Part shown: piece by piece, positions 1 through 9,022 of the stretch | Numbering within the stretch: the stretch's first letter is position 1 | How the letters are laid out: the number at the start of each line of letters is the position of its first letter | Assembly: GCA_000198515.1 (NCBI GenBank) | Contig: FP929140.1 | Span: 248,001-312,000, forward strand | Length of the DNA stretch: 64,000 nucleotides | From: a gamma proteobacterium HdN1 | GTDB lineage: Bacteria; Pseudomonadota; Gammaproteobacteria; Pseudomonadales; Ketobacteraceae | Direction of reading: 5' to 3' | Notes under the pieces: model-generated | Told to the model about the DNA's origin: nothing | Database searches by the model: none | What the model saw: the letters and a program-made list of their open reading frames with translations, nothing else | Program-made: the position numbers and the translations under genes

Positions 1-1579
1 TAAGCGTTTGATAGCCGTAGCCGCGAATACTTTGATCGCCCCCTGCGAAAAAACGCCGCGTATAAGGCACCTTGAAAAATTCATCTGCGTCGATATATCC
101 ACCTTCAACCTTGAGCAGAACCTGCTGCCGCTCGCTAACAGGAACCAGCCATTTCGCCAAGCCATGTACGCGGTAGAAGCGCGTATCTGCGCCCAGCGTT
201 GGATTTGAATATTCGGTTTCAAAGAGATAGCGGTGGCCTTCACGAATAATCGGAGTTCCACGCAGCACCAATTGCGAGAATGCAAACCCAGGCGTTACAA
301 AAAAACGGTTGGAAATGCCTTCGGTTTTATTCTCTTGGGTCAGCGTAACGTATAGATTGCGAACCCACAGGTTTTCAAATTCGTGGTTGTGCGAGAACGT
401 GAATGACGTCGTCTGTACCTGCGTATCGCCGATGAGTTCGTCGATATAGCTGGCTTGCCCGAGATAGTAGTTTTTGAGTGGATGGCCGTCGGGAATCTTG
501 TATTCAAATTCCATCGACTTTTGGCGTTCGGTGAGCTGCAATGTGGCGCCTGTAGAGTGCCCATAATCATTAATTACAGGCTTGTTCCACTGAAAGCGGC
601 TGCGCGCGCCGCTATCGGTTCCATAGCCTAAGCCCACGTTAAAGTGATGAGCACGATCGTCGATTAAATTCACAATAATCGGTACCTTGCGATCGACGAT
701 CTGATCACGATCCGCCTTGACGTTTAAATCCTTGAAAAAACCGCAGTCTAAGAGCGATTTGTAGAGCTCGGTGACTTTCGACTCCTGATAAGGGTCGCCA
801 GGCTTAAAGCGCAAAAACTGATGCAGGCGCGCTTGTTCGATGCGCGTGCCCTGCATAACGACTTCACCAAAATGATAGCGCTGCACTGTATCCAACGTAA
901 GTCGCATTCGCGCAGAGTGCTTATCTCGGTTGATGCGTAATTCGCTGCGCGTCCAGTGCGCGTCAAAATAGCCCTGCTGTATGCTGAATTCGCGCAAGCC
1001 CCGCTTAAAATCATCGTATTTTGCGTGGTTCAGAACATCGCCCCGCTTGGGTGCTTCACGAGCAATCCAACGTTGCAAAAGATGGTTGGATTCACCCTCC
1101 CCAGTAAGTACAACGTCTGGCTTTAGCCACGTCACTGCCTTGCCGGGGGTAATGCGAACCTTGATTTCCTTTGCGCCTTTCTCAATGCCCGACACCTTGA
1201 TTTCTGCGTCGTAATAGCCAAGCGCATTGAGGGCGGCGTTGGTTGATGTCAGCACATTGGTTTCTAGGCGGCGGGGCTGTAGTAGGTCGCGGGTGTCTAA
1301 GTCGCTGAGGTGGAGCTTAACATTCTGACGGAGCGCTTGCGTGCCGCCACTGACGTTTACGTCTAGCGGTGCGGCATAGACCCACCCCGCGGCCAGTGTA
1401 AGCAGGAGGGCGGCAAGCCAACGCGTGCACAAGAAGCCAGTAGTAAAGGTGCGCGTCCACACGTACCCTGTTGTCGAAAAACGGGCGTGCTTCTTGGTTG
1501 AGGCGCAGCGGGTCGAGGCGCAGCGCGCTTTGGTCGAGGGGCAAGAGTGCGCTATGGTTGAGGGGAAGGCAAAACGCAT
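1..1579 (-). CDS. tamA: TamA, outer-membrane translocation and assembly module (C-terminus beyond window)
   Basis: Reading the minus strand gives one open frame from 1579 to the left edge. TamA is the BamA-like outer-membrane barrel that, with TamB, inserts certain outer-membrane proteins and takes part in lipid traffic. The frame shows a hydrophobic signal segment (WLAALLLTLAAGWVYA), POTRA-like repeats (for example YYDAEIKVSG and GYFDAHWTRSEL), then barrel strands with the Omp85-type motif FFAGGDQSIRGYGYQTL at the window edge. The start is uncertain: ATG at 1579 puts about 40 odd residues rich in Cys, Ser, Thr and Arg before the signal segment, whereas GTG at 1462 gives a normal signal peptide. 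I prefer the GTG but list the longest form. The rest of the barrel and any tamB lie outside the window. Confidence 0.88.
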   Translation of the reverse strand, partial: MRFAFPSTIAHSCPSTKARCASTRCASTKKHARFSTTGYVWTRTFTTGFLCTRWLAALLLTLAAGWVYAAPLDVNVSGGTQALRQNVKLHLSDLDTRDLLQPRRLETNVLTSTNAALNALGYYDAEIKVSGIEKGAKEIKVRITPGKAVTWLKPDVVLTGEGESNHLLQRWIAREAPKRGDVLNHAKYDDFKRGLREFSIQQGYFDAHWTRSELRINRDKHSARMRLTLDTVQRYHFGEVVMQGTRIEQARLHQFLRFKPGDPYQESKVTELYKSLLDCGFFKDLNVKADRDQIVDRKVPIIVNLIDDRAHHFNVGLGYGTDSGARSRFQWNKPVINDYGHSTGATLQLTERQKSMEFEYKIPDGHPLKNYYLGQASYIDELIGDTQVQTTSFTFSHNHEFENLWVRNLYVTLTQENKTEGISNRFFVTPGFAFSQLVLRGTPIIREGHRYLFETEYSNPTLGADTRFYRVHGLAKWLVPVSERQQVLLKVEGGYIDADEFFKVPYTRRFFAGGDQSIRGYGYQTL

Positions 1580-1782
1580 GGACATCTCAAAACAAAAGCT
1601 AGGCAAGCGTCGGCGGTTGGGTCGCAACGCGGAAGGCTCGTTCAGCAAAACGCGTGATTGTACAGTAGTTAACGCTTGCAATCACCGATTTGGGAATTAC
1701 TTCCAAGGCCGTACCATCATAAACCGATTGACAAGCACCCCTAAATGATTTTGTCTGCAGTGTTTTTCAGAGTGGTGCCATC

Positions 1783-2453
1783 ATGTGTTCGGAAATCGCG
1801 CAAACATTTAAAGAAACCTTCACCGACTTAAACGACCCCCACAGTGATCGCAACAAGACCTACCCGATGGAGGAAATCTTGTTTGTGGTGCTATGCGGCT
1901 CCATCTGCGGCGCAGAAAGCTGGCGCGATTTTGTCGATTACGGGAATGCGAAAATTGAATTTTTGCGCAGTCATTCTCCTTTTGAGGCGGGAATTCCTTG
2001 CAAGAATACCTTTGCGCGATTGTTTAGCGTCATGGATCCGCAGGCATTCAAGAGCTGTTTCATAGACTGGGTGAAAATCTTGCCGCCATGCCTGGGCGAC
2101 GATATCACCATTGATGGAAAGACCCTGTGCAACAGTGCCAATGCCAGCGAAGGCGCGCCGGCCATCCATATGGTGACAGCATTTGCCACCGAAGCAAGGC
2201 TTGGGCGCACTGGCGAGTAGAAAACAACGTTCATTGGGCGCTGGACGTCATCTTCAACGAAGATCAGTCGTGCGTTTGTAAAGACCATGCACCGGAGAAC
2301 ATGGCCATGGTGCGACACATGGTTCTGAACATGCTCAACACAGCCAAAAAGCAGTTCAAGGGCGTGAGCTTAAAGGCACTACGCAAGACTGCTGGCTGGA
2401 ATGATGCTGCTCTTCAGCGTATTTTGCAGAACAGTTTTTGAGCATAGGGCAGC
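1783..2453 (+). pseudogene. ISAs1-family (H-repeat) transposase, internally deleted
   Basis: The first 135 or so codons from 1783 read as the N-terminal part of an ISAs1/H-repeat transposase (DPHSDRNKTYPMEEILF, NTFARLFSVMDP, ITIDGKTL). Near position 2190-2215 the reading jumps frame and continues as the family's C-terminus (VENNVHWALDVIFNEDQS, NMAMVRHMVLNML, ending ILQNSF at 2441). The central part carrying the middle catalytic region is missing, so about 220 of the usual ~370 codons remain. The sequence after the stop, around 2443-2453, resembles the terminal inverted repeat of the family. Transposases of this family are the H-repeat-associated proteins known beside Rhs genes in E. coli, which fits the Rhs gene that follows. 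It cannot make active transposase. Confidence 0.88.
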
Positions 2454-2505
2454 CCTAGGCTTTGCGCGCCTGATGGGATGCGCTTCTCAAGATTACATTT
2501 CGTAA

Positions 2506-2519
2506 CAGACGGCCGTCTG
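2506..2519. promoter_or_regulatory. 14-bp perfect palindrome upstream of the Rhs gene
   Basis: CAGACGGCCGTCTG is a perfect 14-bp palindrome about 70 bp before the candidate Rhs ribosome-binding site. It could be a repressor operator or a chance palindrome; nothing else supports a function. Confidence 0.25.
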
Positions 2520-2574
2520 CCAGCGATGTACCCTGCCTAAGCTAACGTCAGGAAGTAAAAATAAAAAACACCCC

Positions 2575-2683
2575 AAGGATGAAACACGTGAAAATGCCAC
2601 AGCCCACAGCCCACAGCCCACAGCCCACAGCCCACAGCCCACAGCCCACAGCCCACAGCCCACAGCCCACGGTTTTTAATTAG
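2575..2683 (+). other. Translation start region and out-of-frame leader of the Rhs gene
   Basis: An AAGGA ribosome-binding site at 2575-2579 stands 8-9 nt before GTG 2588; ATG 2579 and ATG 2594 are in the same frame. Reading from these gives MKHVKMPQ followed by repeats of the heptapeptide PTAHSPQ, then a TAG stop at 2681. With one 7-bp unit fewer (9), or two more (12), the same start would run without a stop into the Rhs frame and supply RFLISRLSLAV in front of the hydrophobic segment, making a complete Sec signal peptide. In the sequenced state (10 units) the frame is closed. Confidence 0.6.
2599..2670 (+). repeat. Heptanucleotide tandem repeat (ACAGCCC)x10
   Basis: Ten perfect head-to-tail copies of ACAGCCC run from 2599 to 2668, followed by a partial unit. 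A 7-bp unit changes the reading frame with every gain or loss, and perfect short tandem repeats of this length are prone to slipped-strand mispairing. It lies between a plausible ribosome-binding site and the start of the Rhs protein, where a contingency (phase-variable) tract would be expected. Confidence 0.97.
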
Positions 2684-2699
2684 CCGCCTCAGCCTTGCC

Positions 2700-5600
2700 G
2701 TGTCTGCCGCACTGCTTCTCGGCCATTCCGGCCTTTTGAATGCGGCCTGCAACGTCTCGAACGCCAAGGTTCATCGCGATATCGATATCAGTGCTTGTAT
2801 CCAGATTTGCGATGCGGGCATTCCCAGCAATGGCTTTGTGTGCACCCACTCTGAGCGTAAAAACTACTGTCTTGCTGAGTGCGCGGGCGCTACCGCTCAG
2901 TGCCCCAAAGGCAACCCCATTGATATCCTCACCGGCGCAAAGATGCAGCAAGAAGTGGATTATTCCACCGGTGGCGATTTTCCGCTGGAGATCCGGCGCA
3001 GCTATAACAGCCTCTCCTCCGAGATCAGTCCCGAGTTTGGCGCTAAATGGGCAGGCTTTGGCGAGGCTAAAATCGTAAGCTACCTAGATGCTGGCAAGCG
3101 TTATGCCGTTGTACAGCGGCCGACCGGCGAAACTTGGAAATACGTCTGGAGCGGTGAAGACGGCACGACCCAGCCCACTCAAAGTGGCAGCGGCAATGCG
3201 TTGACAGCCATGGAGTACGACGCTGAGCGTGATATTTACGAACTCTCCTTGAGTGATGGTTCAGTAGAATATTATCATTTCAAACAGAGCGAACTCGACA
3301 GTAACAAGCGATTCGAGTCGAAACTCTGGTGGAAGGAAGACGCAGCCTTTCGAAAACACACCTACGTTTATAACGCCACAGGTCAACTGGCCTCCGTTGC
3401 GGATGATTTTGGTAACGCTCTCGGATTTGCCTACTATCCGGATGGAAAAATTCAAGCGATCACCGCGCCGGGCGATAAAACCTTCTCGTACGAATACAAA
3501 ATCGCGTCGGTAGTAGACAAGGTGACGTCGGTCGTCACGGAAGTGGACATTTTATCCAAGGTCTGCTTTTCTGGCGCAAGCGGCGCAGAAAGCAGCTGCA
3601 AGGAATACCTCTACGAAGACACTCGGTTTCCCTTGGCCCTGACCGGAATTGTGGATGAAAACGGTAACCGCTTTGCGACCTTTACCTATAACAGCCAAGG
3701 GCTTGCCGTCTCCACCGAGCATGCCGGGGGCGCTGATCGGATGGAGGTGCTGGAATACCGGTATGGAAGCGGCACTTTTTCGCCGACCTCCCTCTATACG
3801 CCCTTGAGCCTAGGGGATCGGGTCGTTCGCCTGAAAAACGCCAACGGGCTCGAAACGGAATATCGCTTTGGTTACAGCGGCCCAGAAGGCGGGTTTAACG
3901 CCCAGCTCAAGTCCGTCACCGGCGATGCTACGCTCAACTGCGGTGCCACCAACAGCACCTATAGTTACGACGCAAAAGGCTTCCAGGACAAAATTACCGA
4001 TGGTCGCGGATTTGTGACCGACCTTGATCATAACGCCAAGGGTCAGGAAATCCGCCGGACCGAAGCGCTCGGCCAGCCCGAACAGCGCACAACGGAAACC
4101 GACTGGTATCCCGGCGGCACCATCAAGGAAATCCGCGCACCGAGTAAAACCACACGCTTTACGTACACTCAAGGTAACGGCCTTGGCAGGCTCGCAAGCC
4201 GTACCGAAATCGACACGACCACTCACAGTGCGCCCTATGCAACGCAAGGACTCAGCCGCACGTGGAGTTATTCGTACACCTACCATGATGCGCCTGCCAA
4301 CCTGAAGGTTGCCACCGTAACGGTCGATGGGCCGCGCACGGATGTAAACGACATCACGGTTCAACACGTCAATCCAGCAGGCCGAATCTATCGGGTTGAA
4401 CAGCAGAACGGTACTGGTGCGCCGCTGGTGAATGAAGTTACCGAATTCTCTGCCGAGGGCCTCCCCAAAACGATCGTCGATCCTAATGGAACCGTGACTC
4501 AGCTAGCCTACACCCCGCGCGGCTGGCTTAAAAGCCGCACTGTCGTCACGCCCCAAGGCAATGTTACCACTACCTACGCTTACGACCTAGTCGGGCAAGT
4601 GACGCAAGTTACTTTACCCACCGGCACTCAACTGAATTATCAGTACGATGCCGCGCATCGCCTGCAATCCATCTCCACACAAGATAACGAGCGTATTGAA
4701 TACGAGCTCACCGCTCAAGGCGCCCATCGTATCGAACGCATCCTCTCCAGCAGCGGCAGCTTGCGCAGACTCGTCCATCAGGAATTTGACGATCTGGGAC
4801 GGCTCTGGAAAAGCTTCGGTGTTCAGGATCAAGTACTTGAAACCAACCAATACGACGAAAACGGCAACCTCGTTCGGATCACCGATGCCTATCAGCAACC
4901 CATTCTCCGCGCCTTCGATGGGCTCAACCGCCTACGCACTCAAACCGAGCGCGATACCGGTGCGACCCAGTACGAATATAACGCGCAAGATCAGCTTGTC
5001 TCGATCACCGATCCCAACGGCTTAACCACCACATGGGTAGTAGATGGCTTTGGCCGAAAAATCCAAGAAACCAGCCCAGATCGCGGCACTACAGTGTATC
5101 GCTACGATCTGGCCGATAACCTGATCCAGAAAACCGACGCCCGCAACAGCGTTACAAAATACAGCTATGACGCCCTCAATCGCCTGACCGAAATTCAATA
5201 TCCGGCCAGTGCGCAAGACAACGTCGGCCTAAAATACGACGAAACCAGCCTTCCAACGGCAAATGGTTCCATTGCCAACAAAGGAAAAGGCCGCTTAACT
5301 TCAGCAATCGTTGCCAACGGCGATAAAATCCAATGGGCCTACGATGCGCTTGGTAATATCACGAATGACGTGAGGGTGCAGGCAGGCAAAACCTTCCAAG
5401 CCACCTACACGTATAACGTCGCAGGCCAGCTTGCAACGCTCACCTACCCCAGCGGACGAGAGCTTAGCTATGGCTACGACAATAAAGGACGCATCCACCA
5501 ACTCCGCAGCCGCGAAAACAGCAGTAAAAGCTGGACGACCCTCGCAAATAACCTAAGCTACGAACCCTTCGGCCCCCTTACCGGATTTACTTGGGGCAAT

Positions 5601-7511
5601 GGCCTAACGGAAACTCTCAGCTACGACACCCACTACCAGCCGGAAACCATCCAGACCCGTTCAGGCAGCAGCGACGTTCGCAACCTGCAATACGGCTTTA
5701 ACCTCGCCAACGAACTGGATCACCTGACCGATGCAAAAACCCCAGCTCGCAGCCAACTGTTCAGCTACGATCCCAACGGGCGCTTAAACCAAGCGCAAGG
5801 CCAATACGGCATCCTAGCGTATCAGTACGACTTGACCGGCAACCGCGTATCGCAAGCGCAAACCAACGCAAGCGACGGCCAAAACTTTACCGAAAGCTAC
5901 CAATATCCGGCCAACACCCACCGCCTCACCCAAGTGAACGCCAGTGGGCAGGGCGGCCAAAACCGTAGCTTCCAGTACAGCGCCGCCGGTAACCTCACGC
6001 AAGATGAGAGTTATACCTACGTTTATAACGATGCGAATCGCCTCACCAAAATCTTCAGCGGCCCTGCCATTGTCGCAGAATATCGTTACAACCACCTAGG
6101 CGAGCGGGTCTCTAAAACCGCCGACGGAAAAACCATACAATTTATCTATGGCGCCAATCACCAACTGCTGGCCGAACATCATCAGGATGGCACGCCGATT
6201 CGCGATTATGTTTATCTCGGAAATAAATTACTGGCAATGGTGGATGCCGATACTACAACTAATCCAGACACAGGCACAAAAGCCGATCTTGCGATTACCT
6301 TGAAAGGCGCCACCGGAAATTCCGTGAAACAGCCGGATGGTCGTTATCAGGTCACGTACAAGGTCAATGTCCAGAACGCCGGTGGCAGCGCTGCTGAAAA
6401 TGTCGTGCTCACCAATACCTTCCCTGCAACAGATGTGAACTTGGTGAGCTACACGGCCAGCCAAGGCACTTGCACCGAAGACGCCGGCAGTTGTGATCTC
6501 GGCACCATCAGCGCGGGCCAAACCGCAACGGTGACCCTGATTGCCAACAAAGGGAAAAAAGCCAAAGAAAACTTCAGTGCGAGCGTTACAACCAGCTCTG
6601 AAGAAAGCAACACCGATAACAACAGCGCAACGGCTGCGTTTGGTGGCGCCTTCGGCCTCTGGATAATGGCCTTCCTCGCTGCTATGCTGGGCTTGCGTAG
6701 CCTTACTGCCAAACGTGCGCTCAACCGTAAAAACACGATCAGTACAGCGTGCTTGTTACTCTGCGGCCTGAGCCTGATGGGCGCTAACACCAGCCAAGCC
6801 GAGCAGATTTATTACGTCCACAGCGATCACTTAAACACGCCGACGCTGGTCACGGATTCAAATAAAACCGTGGTCTGGGAAGGAGTGAGAAAGCCGTTTG
6901 GGGAGACGGAGGAGGTTGTTAACTCGGTACGCCAGCCGATACGGTTTCCCGGGCAGTATTTTGATGGGGAGACGGGTTTAGCGTACAACTTGATGCGGGA
7001 TTATGATGCACGGGTGGGGCGGTACGTGCAGAGTGATCCGATTGGGCTTGCAGGAGGTATGAGCGTTTATGGGTATGCCTACCAAAATTCCGTTATGTAT
7101 TACGATCCTGACGGACGGAATGTGATCGCCTTGCCTGGTCTTGGCCTAGGGTTGGGTCTCGGCTTCCTTTATTGCGCTATTACTCCTTCGTGTTCCTCCG
7201 CATGGGGGGAATTGGCTGAACGTATCGGTGATGGCGCTTCTGATTTACAGCAAGATATTGAATATGGCGCTAACTGGGCACAATACCACAGCAGATGTGA
7301 TGAACCTGAGCCTCCATATTTCTTAAATCCATGTGACAAAGCGAGATGGAAGCTGCGTAGGGCTCAAGATTGTAAGAAGTTGAGACAAGAAATGACTGAT
7401 AAATGGTTTGGCGGCGTGGCAGATCAGAGCCATATGGATCATATGGCGCAATTAGATAACCAAATTGCGAATGCAGTACGCGCAGTAAAAGCGAATTGCT
7501 GCAAAGAATAA
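2700..7511 (+). CDS. Secreted Rhs/YD-repeat toxin protein with internal DUF11 insertion
   Basis: A 1603-residue Rhs-family protein; the family builds a hollow YD-repeat shell around a C-terminal toxin. From GTG 2700 it opens with a short hydrophobic stretch (SAALLLGHSGLLNAA), a DUF6531-like region (GNPIDILTGAKMQQEVDY), then many YD repeats to about residue 1180. A DUF11-like domain (about 1195-1315) follows, then GG plus a hydrophobic helix and basic residues, a second signal-like helix ending TSQA, and only then the Rhs core (YYVHSDHLNTPTLVTDS to RYVQSDPIGLAGG, DPDGRN). The last ~130 residues are a unique, cysteine-containing tail, probably the toxin; I do not recognise its activity. The true start is probably GTG 2588, in frame only when the 7-bp tract changes length, so the annotated start gives a shortened signal peptide. 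An immunity-like gene follows 10 nt downstream. Confidence 0.9.
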   Translation: MSAALLLGHSGLLNAACNVSNAKVHRDIDISACIQICDAGIPSNGFVCTHSERKNYCLAECAGATAQCPKGNPIDILTGAKMQQEVDYSTGGDFPLEIRRSYNSLSSEISPEFGAKWAGFGEAKIVSYLDAGKRYAVVQRPTGETWKYVWSGEDGTTQPTQSGSGNALTAMEYDAERDIYELSLSDGSVEYYHFKQSELDSNKRFESKLWWKEDAAFRKHTYVYNATGQLASVADDFGNALGFAYYPDGKIQAITAPGDKTFSYEYKIASVVDKVTSVVTEVDILSKVCFSGASGAESSCKEYLYEDTRFPLALTGIVDENGNRFATFTYNSQGLAVSTEHAGGADRMEVLEYRYGSGTFSPTSLYTPLSLGDRVVRLKNANGLETEYRFGYSGPEGGFNAQLKSVTGDATLNCGATNSTYSYDAKGFQDKITDGRGFVTDLDHNAKGQEIRRTEALGQPEQRTTETDWYPGGTIKEIRAPSKTTRFTYTQGNGLGRLASRTEIDTTTHSAPYATQGLSRTWSYSYTYHDAPANLKVATVTVDGPRTDVNDITVQHVNPAGRIYRVEQQNGTGAPLVNEVTEFSAEGLPKTIVDPNGTVTQLAYTPRGWLKSRTVVTPQGNVTTTYAYDLVGQVTQVTLPTGTQLNYQYDAAHRLQSISTQDNERIEYELTAQGAHRIERILSSSGSLRRLVHQEFDDLGRLWKSFGVQDQVLETNQYDENGNLVRITDAYQQPILRAFDGLNRLRTQTERDTGATQYEYNAQDQLVSITDPNGLTTTWVVDGFGRKIQETSPDRGTTVYRYDLADNLIQKTDARNSVTKYSYDALNRLTEIQYPASAQDNVGLKYDETSLPTANGSIANKGKGRLTSAIVANGDKIQWAYDALGNITNDVRVQAGKTFQATYTYNVAGQLATLTYPSGRELSYGYDNKGRIHQLRSRENSSKSWTTLANNLSYEPFGPLTGFTWGNGLTETLSYDTHYQPETIQTRSGSSDVRNLQYGFNLANELDHLTDAKTPARSQLFSYDPNGRLNQAQGQYGILAYQYDLTGNRVSQAQTNASDGQNFTESYQYPANTHRLTQVNASGQGGQNRSFQYSAAGNLTQDESYTYVYNDANRLTKIFSGPAIVAEYRYNHLGERVSKTADGKTIQFIYGANHQLLAEHHQDGTPIRDYVYLGNKLLAMVDADTTTNPDTGTKADLAITLKGATGNSVKQPDGRYQVTYKVNVQNAGGSAAENVVLTNTFPATDVNLVSYTASQGTCTEDAGSCDLGTISAGQTATVTLIANKGKKAKENFSASVTTSSEESNTDNNSATAAFGGAFGLWIMAFLAAMLGLRSLTAKRALNRKNTISTACLLLCGLSLMGANTSQAEQIYYVHSDHLNTPTLVTDSNKTVVWEGVRKPFGETEEVVNSVRQPIRFPGQYFDGETGLAYNLMRDYDARVGRYVQSDPIGLAGGMSVYGYAYQNSVMYYDPDGRNVIALPGLGLGLGLGFLYCAITPSCSSAWGELAERIGDGASDLQQDIEYGANWAQYHSRCDEPEPPYFLNPCDKARWKLRRAQDCKKLRQEMTDKWFGGVADQSHMDHMAQLDNQIANAVRAVKANCCKE

Positions 7512-7521
7512 GGAGGTAGAT

Positions 7522-8148
7522 GTGAAAAGTGTGGAGGAGTGGATCTCTTTTGTTTTTGATCGCCCCCCTTCAGATATTCGAGCTGAATGGTTCCATGCCG
7601 ATGATTTTGTCGAGCCTGACATAGAAAAGTCATTATTATGTAGTCATGTCAGCAAGGTGTTTGGAAATATAAATAAGCTGATGAATGTGTATTCTGATGT
7701 TCAGTTGGCAAATGGGCTTAATTACATAATAAGCCCATTTGCAAGCAGCACTGCTTATGCGCTACTTGATCAATCCGTTCCGGAAGTGGATAGGTTGAGT
7801 GCTATTTCTTCAATGAAGAATGTTTTTGTCGATTTATTTGAAAAAAAATGCAATTCAAGCTCGGCGCATCTAAATTTTATTTGTCATATGTGGTGGGACA
7901 TGTTCCCGCGTCACGGCGTTCCTTTTAAGTCTTTTCTAAAAATGACTGATGAATTAGTGCTTTCCTTAATGGAGGATTTGCTTCATTTGGAAAATCCAGA
8001 ATGCAAAAAGTCAGGTTTACACGGTTTGGGGCACTGGTATTTTGGATATCCTGATACTGTAGCGGAAATAATAGAGAGAAACATTGTCTGCATGCCTGGC
8101 GAGCTAAAGGAATATGCGAGAAAAGCGAAGCATGGAGAAATGCAGTAA
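7522..8148 (+). CDS. Probable immunity protein for the Rhs toxin
   Basis: A 208-residue soluble protein starting at GTG 7522, with an AGGAGG ribosome-binding site 5-6 nt upstream that overlaps the end of the Rhs gene. It has no signal peptide or membrane segment. The composition is visibly AT-richer than the neighbours, typical of polymorphic-toxin immunity genes. The C-terminus (GLHGLGHWYFGYPDTVAEII ...) resembles helical HEAT-like immunity proteins, but I cannot name a family. The assignment rests on position: one small gene directly behind an Rhs C-terminal tail and before a terminator. It would neutralise the cognate toxin in the cytoplasm. Confidence 0.65.
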   Translation: MKSVEEWISFVFDRPPSDIRAEWFHADDFVEPDIEKSLLCSHVSKVFGNINKLMNVYSDVQLANGLNYIISPFASSTAYALLDQSVPEVDRLSAISSMKNVFVDLFEKKCNSSSAHLNFICHMWWDMFPRHGVPFKSFLKMTDELVLSLMEDLLHLENPECKKSGLHGLGHWYFGYPDTVAEIIERNIVCMPGELKEYARKAKHGEMQ

Positions 8149-8193
8149 AAGTACGAGCATATAGGGGGCGTATCAAAACAATTTAGGGAAGTA

Positions 8194-8228
8194 AAAACGG
8201 CTGGTTCGCGCAAGCGTCCCAGCCGTTT
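8194..8228 (+). terminator. Bidirectional intrinsic terminator after the Rhs-immunity pair
   Basis: AAAACGGCTGG at 8194-8204 pairs perfectly with CCAGCCGTTTT at 8218-8228. Another T run follows on the plus strand, and the A run on the left gives a U run for minus-strand transcripts. It sits 46 nt after the immunity gene stop. Confidence 0.8.
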
Positions 8229-8276
8229 TCGTTTTCGCAGTCAGCAAACTGCGTTCCCCTTATGCTCACGCTTGCT

Positions 8277-8288
8277 GTTGGATTCATC
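8277..8288 (+). repeat. 12-bp direct repeat, left flank of the IS66 element
   Basis: GTTGGATTCATC lies directly before the outer GTGACC end at 8289 and is repeated exactly at 11233-11244 after the other end. It is probably the target duplication, although IS66 elements usually duplicate 8 bp. Confidence 0.75.
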
Positions 8289-8579
8289 GTGACCTTCCGG
8301 CAAGCAAGTCTGACAACTAGGGAATAGTAGCGTCCAATTCGCTCTCCACTACCTTCCAATAGGAGAGACTTATGTCAGATGTTACTCAACGAGCGATCCC
8401 CGATTTACTCACCCCGGTTGTTGAAGCTTTCAACCAATGGCGAGGACACGGTCGGCGCGGCAGAATTCCCAACGATTTGTGGGATCAAGCGACAGCGCTT
8501 GTCGATCATTATCCTCGGACGGTCATTACGGAAGCGTTGTGCGTGAGTGTCGATGCGCTTGAGCAGCAATGCATTAAGC
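8289..8579 (+). repeat. Left 291-bp inverted repeat of the IS66 unit
   Basis: Nearly identical to the reverse complement of 10942-11232. The first 83 bases match exactly, and scattered substitutions occur in the start of tnpA (for example MSDVTQR versus MADATHQ). It stops exactly where the internal GTAACC end begins. Confidence 0.9.
8372..8579 (+). pseudogene. Truncated IS66 TnpA (first ~70 codons)
   Basis: Starts MSDVTQRAIPDLLTPVVEAF and matches the intact N-terminus of the minus-strand tnpA in the same element, then breaks off after CIKR where the GTAACC repeat begins; the reading frame stops at 8605. TnpA is the small accessory DNA-binding protein of IS66 elements. The C-terminal half is absent, so this copy is dead. 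Confidence 0.85.
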
Positions 8580-8756
8580 GTAACCTTCCGGCAAGCAAGA
8601 CTTGACAGTAGCATTCGCGTGATTTTTGATCTAATACCAGATTGGTCGCTATCCGTTCCTGTGAGCTAACGATCAACGTTATTTTTAATCCACCCCCTTG
8701 TTTTCCTGAGGTAATTTGTCAGAATCTACGCCAGTCTCCCTTATCAATGGCGCTCC

Positions 8757-8996
8757 ATGATTCCGATGGCAAATACACCGACCGCACGCTCCCTCGAAAT
8801 GATGGACGAAACCGAAATGGAACGGTTGATCGTGCAGCTTGAGCAAGACGCACTTTCCACCGATGAGAAAGCGCGCATCATCCGAGTGCTGAGAAGTTAT
8901 TATTTTGCGGCGAGATTGCTGAAGGAAGCAGGCACCAAGCTCAAAACGATACGCGATTTTTTTTCGGAGGGCGCCCAAAAACAAAGGCGCCCCTAA
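8757..8996 (+). CDS. IS66 transposase N-terminal segment (upstream frame of a split TnpC)
   Basis: A 79-codon frame (core ETEMERLIVQLEQDALSTDE, then ARIIRVLRSYYFAARLLKE). It ends soon after a run of eight T at 8957-8964. At this run the -1 frame continues FFGGRPKTKAPLIEP directly into the transposase frame, matching the LFGRRSEK-type junction of ordinary single-chain IS66 transposases. So this is the start of the transposase, joined by programmed slippage or separated by a mutation. Several start codons are possible (ATG 8757, 8769, 8799). Confidence 0.65.
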   Translation: MIPMANTPTARSLEMMDETEMERLIVQLEQDALSTDEKARIIRVLRSYYFAARLLKEAGTKLKTIRDFFSEGAQKQRRP

Positions 8997-9022
8997 TCGA
9001 GCCATCGTCTACCGTCCCCGAA

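Noticed and set aside
1425-1748. Plus-strand 107-codon frame at the tamA 5' end
   Set aside because: It is the antisense of the tamA N-terminal codons, low in complexity and without a known family.
2599-2670. CRISPR-like array
   Set aside because: The 7-bp units are contiguous without spacers, so this is a simple tandem repeat.
3810-4367. 185-codon minus-strand frame inside the Rhs gene
   Set aside because: Shadow of the YD repeats; no independent start signal or family.
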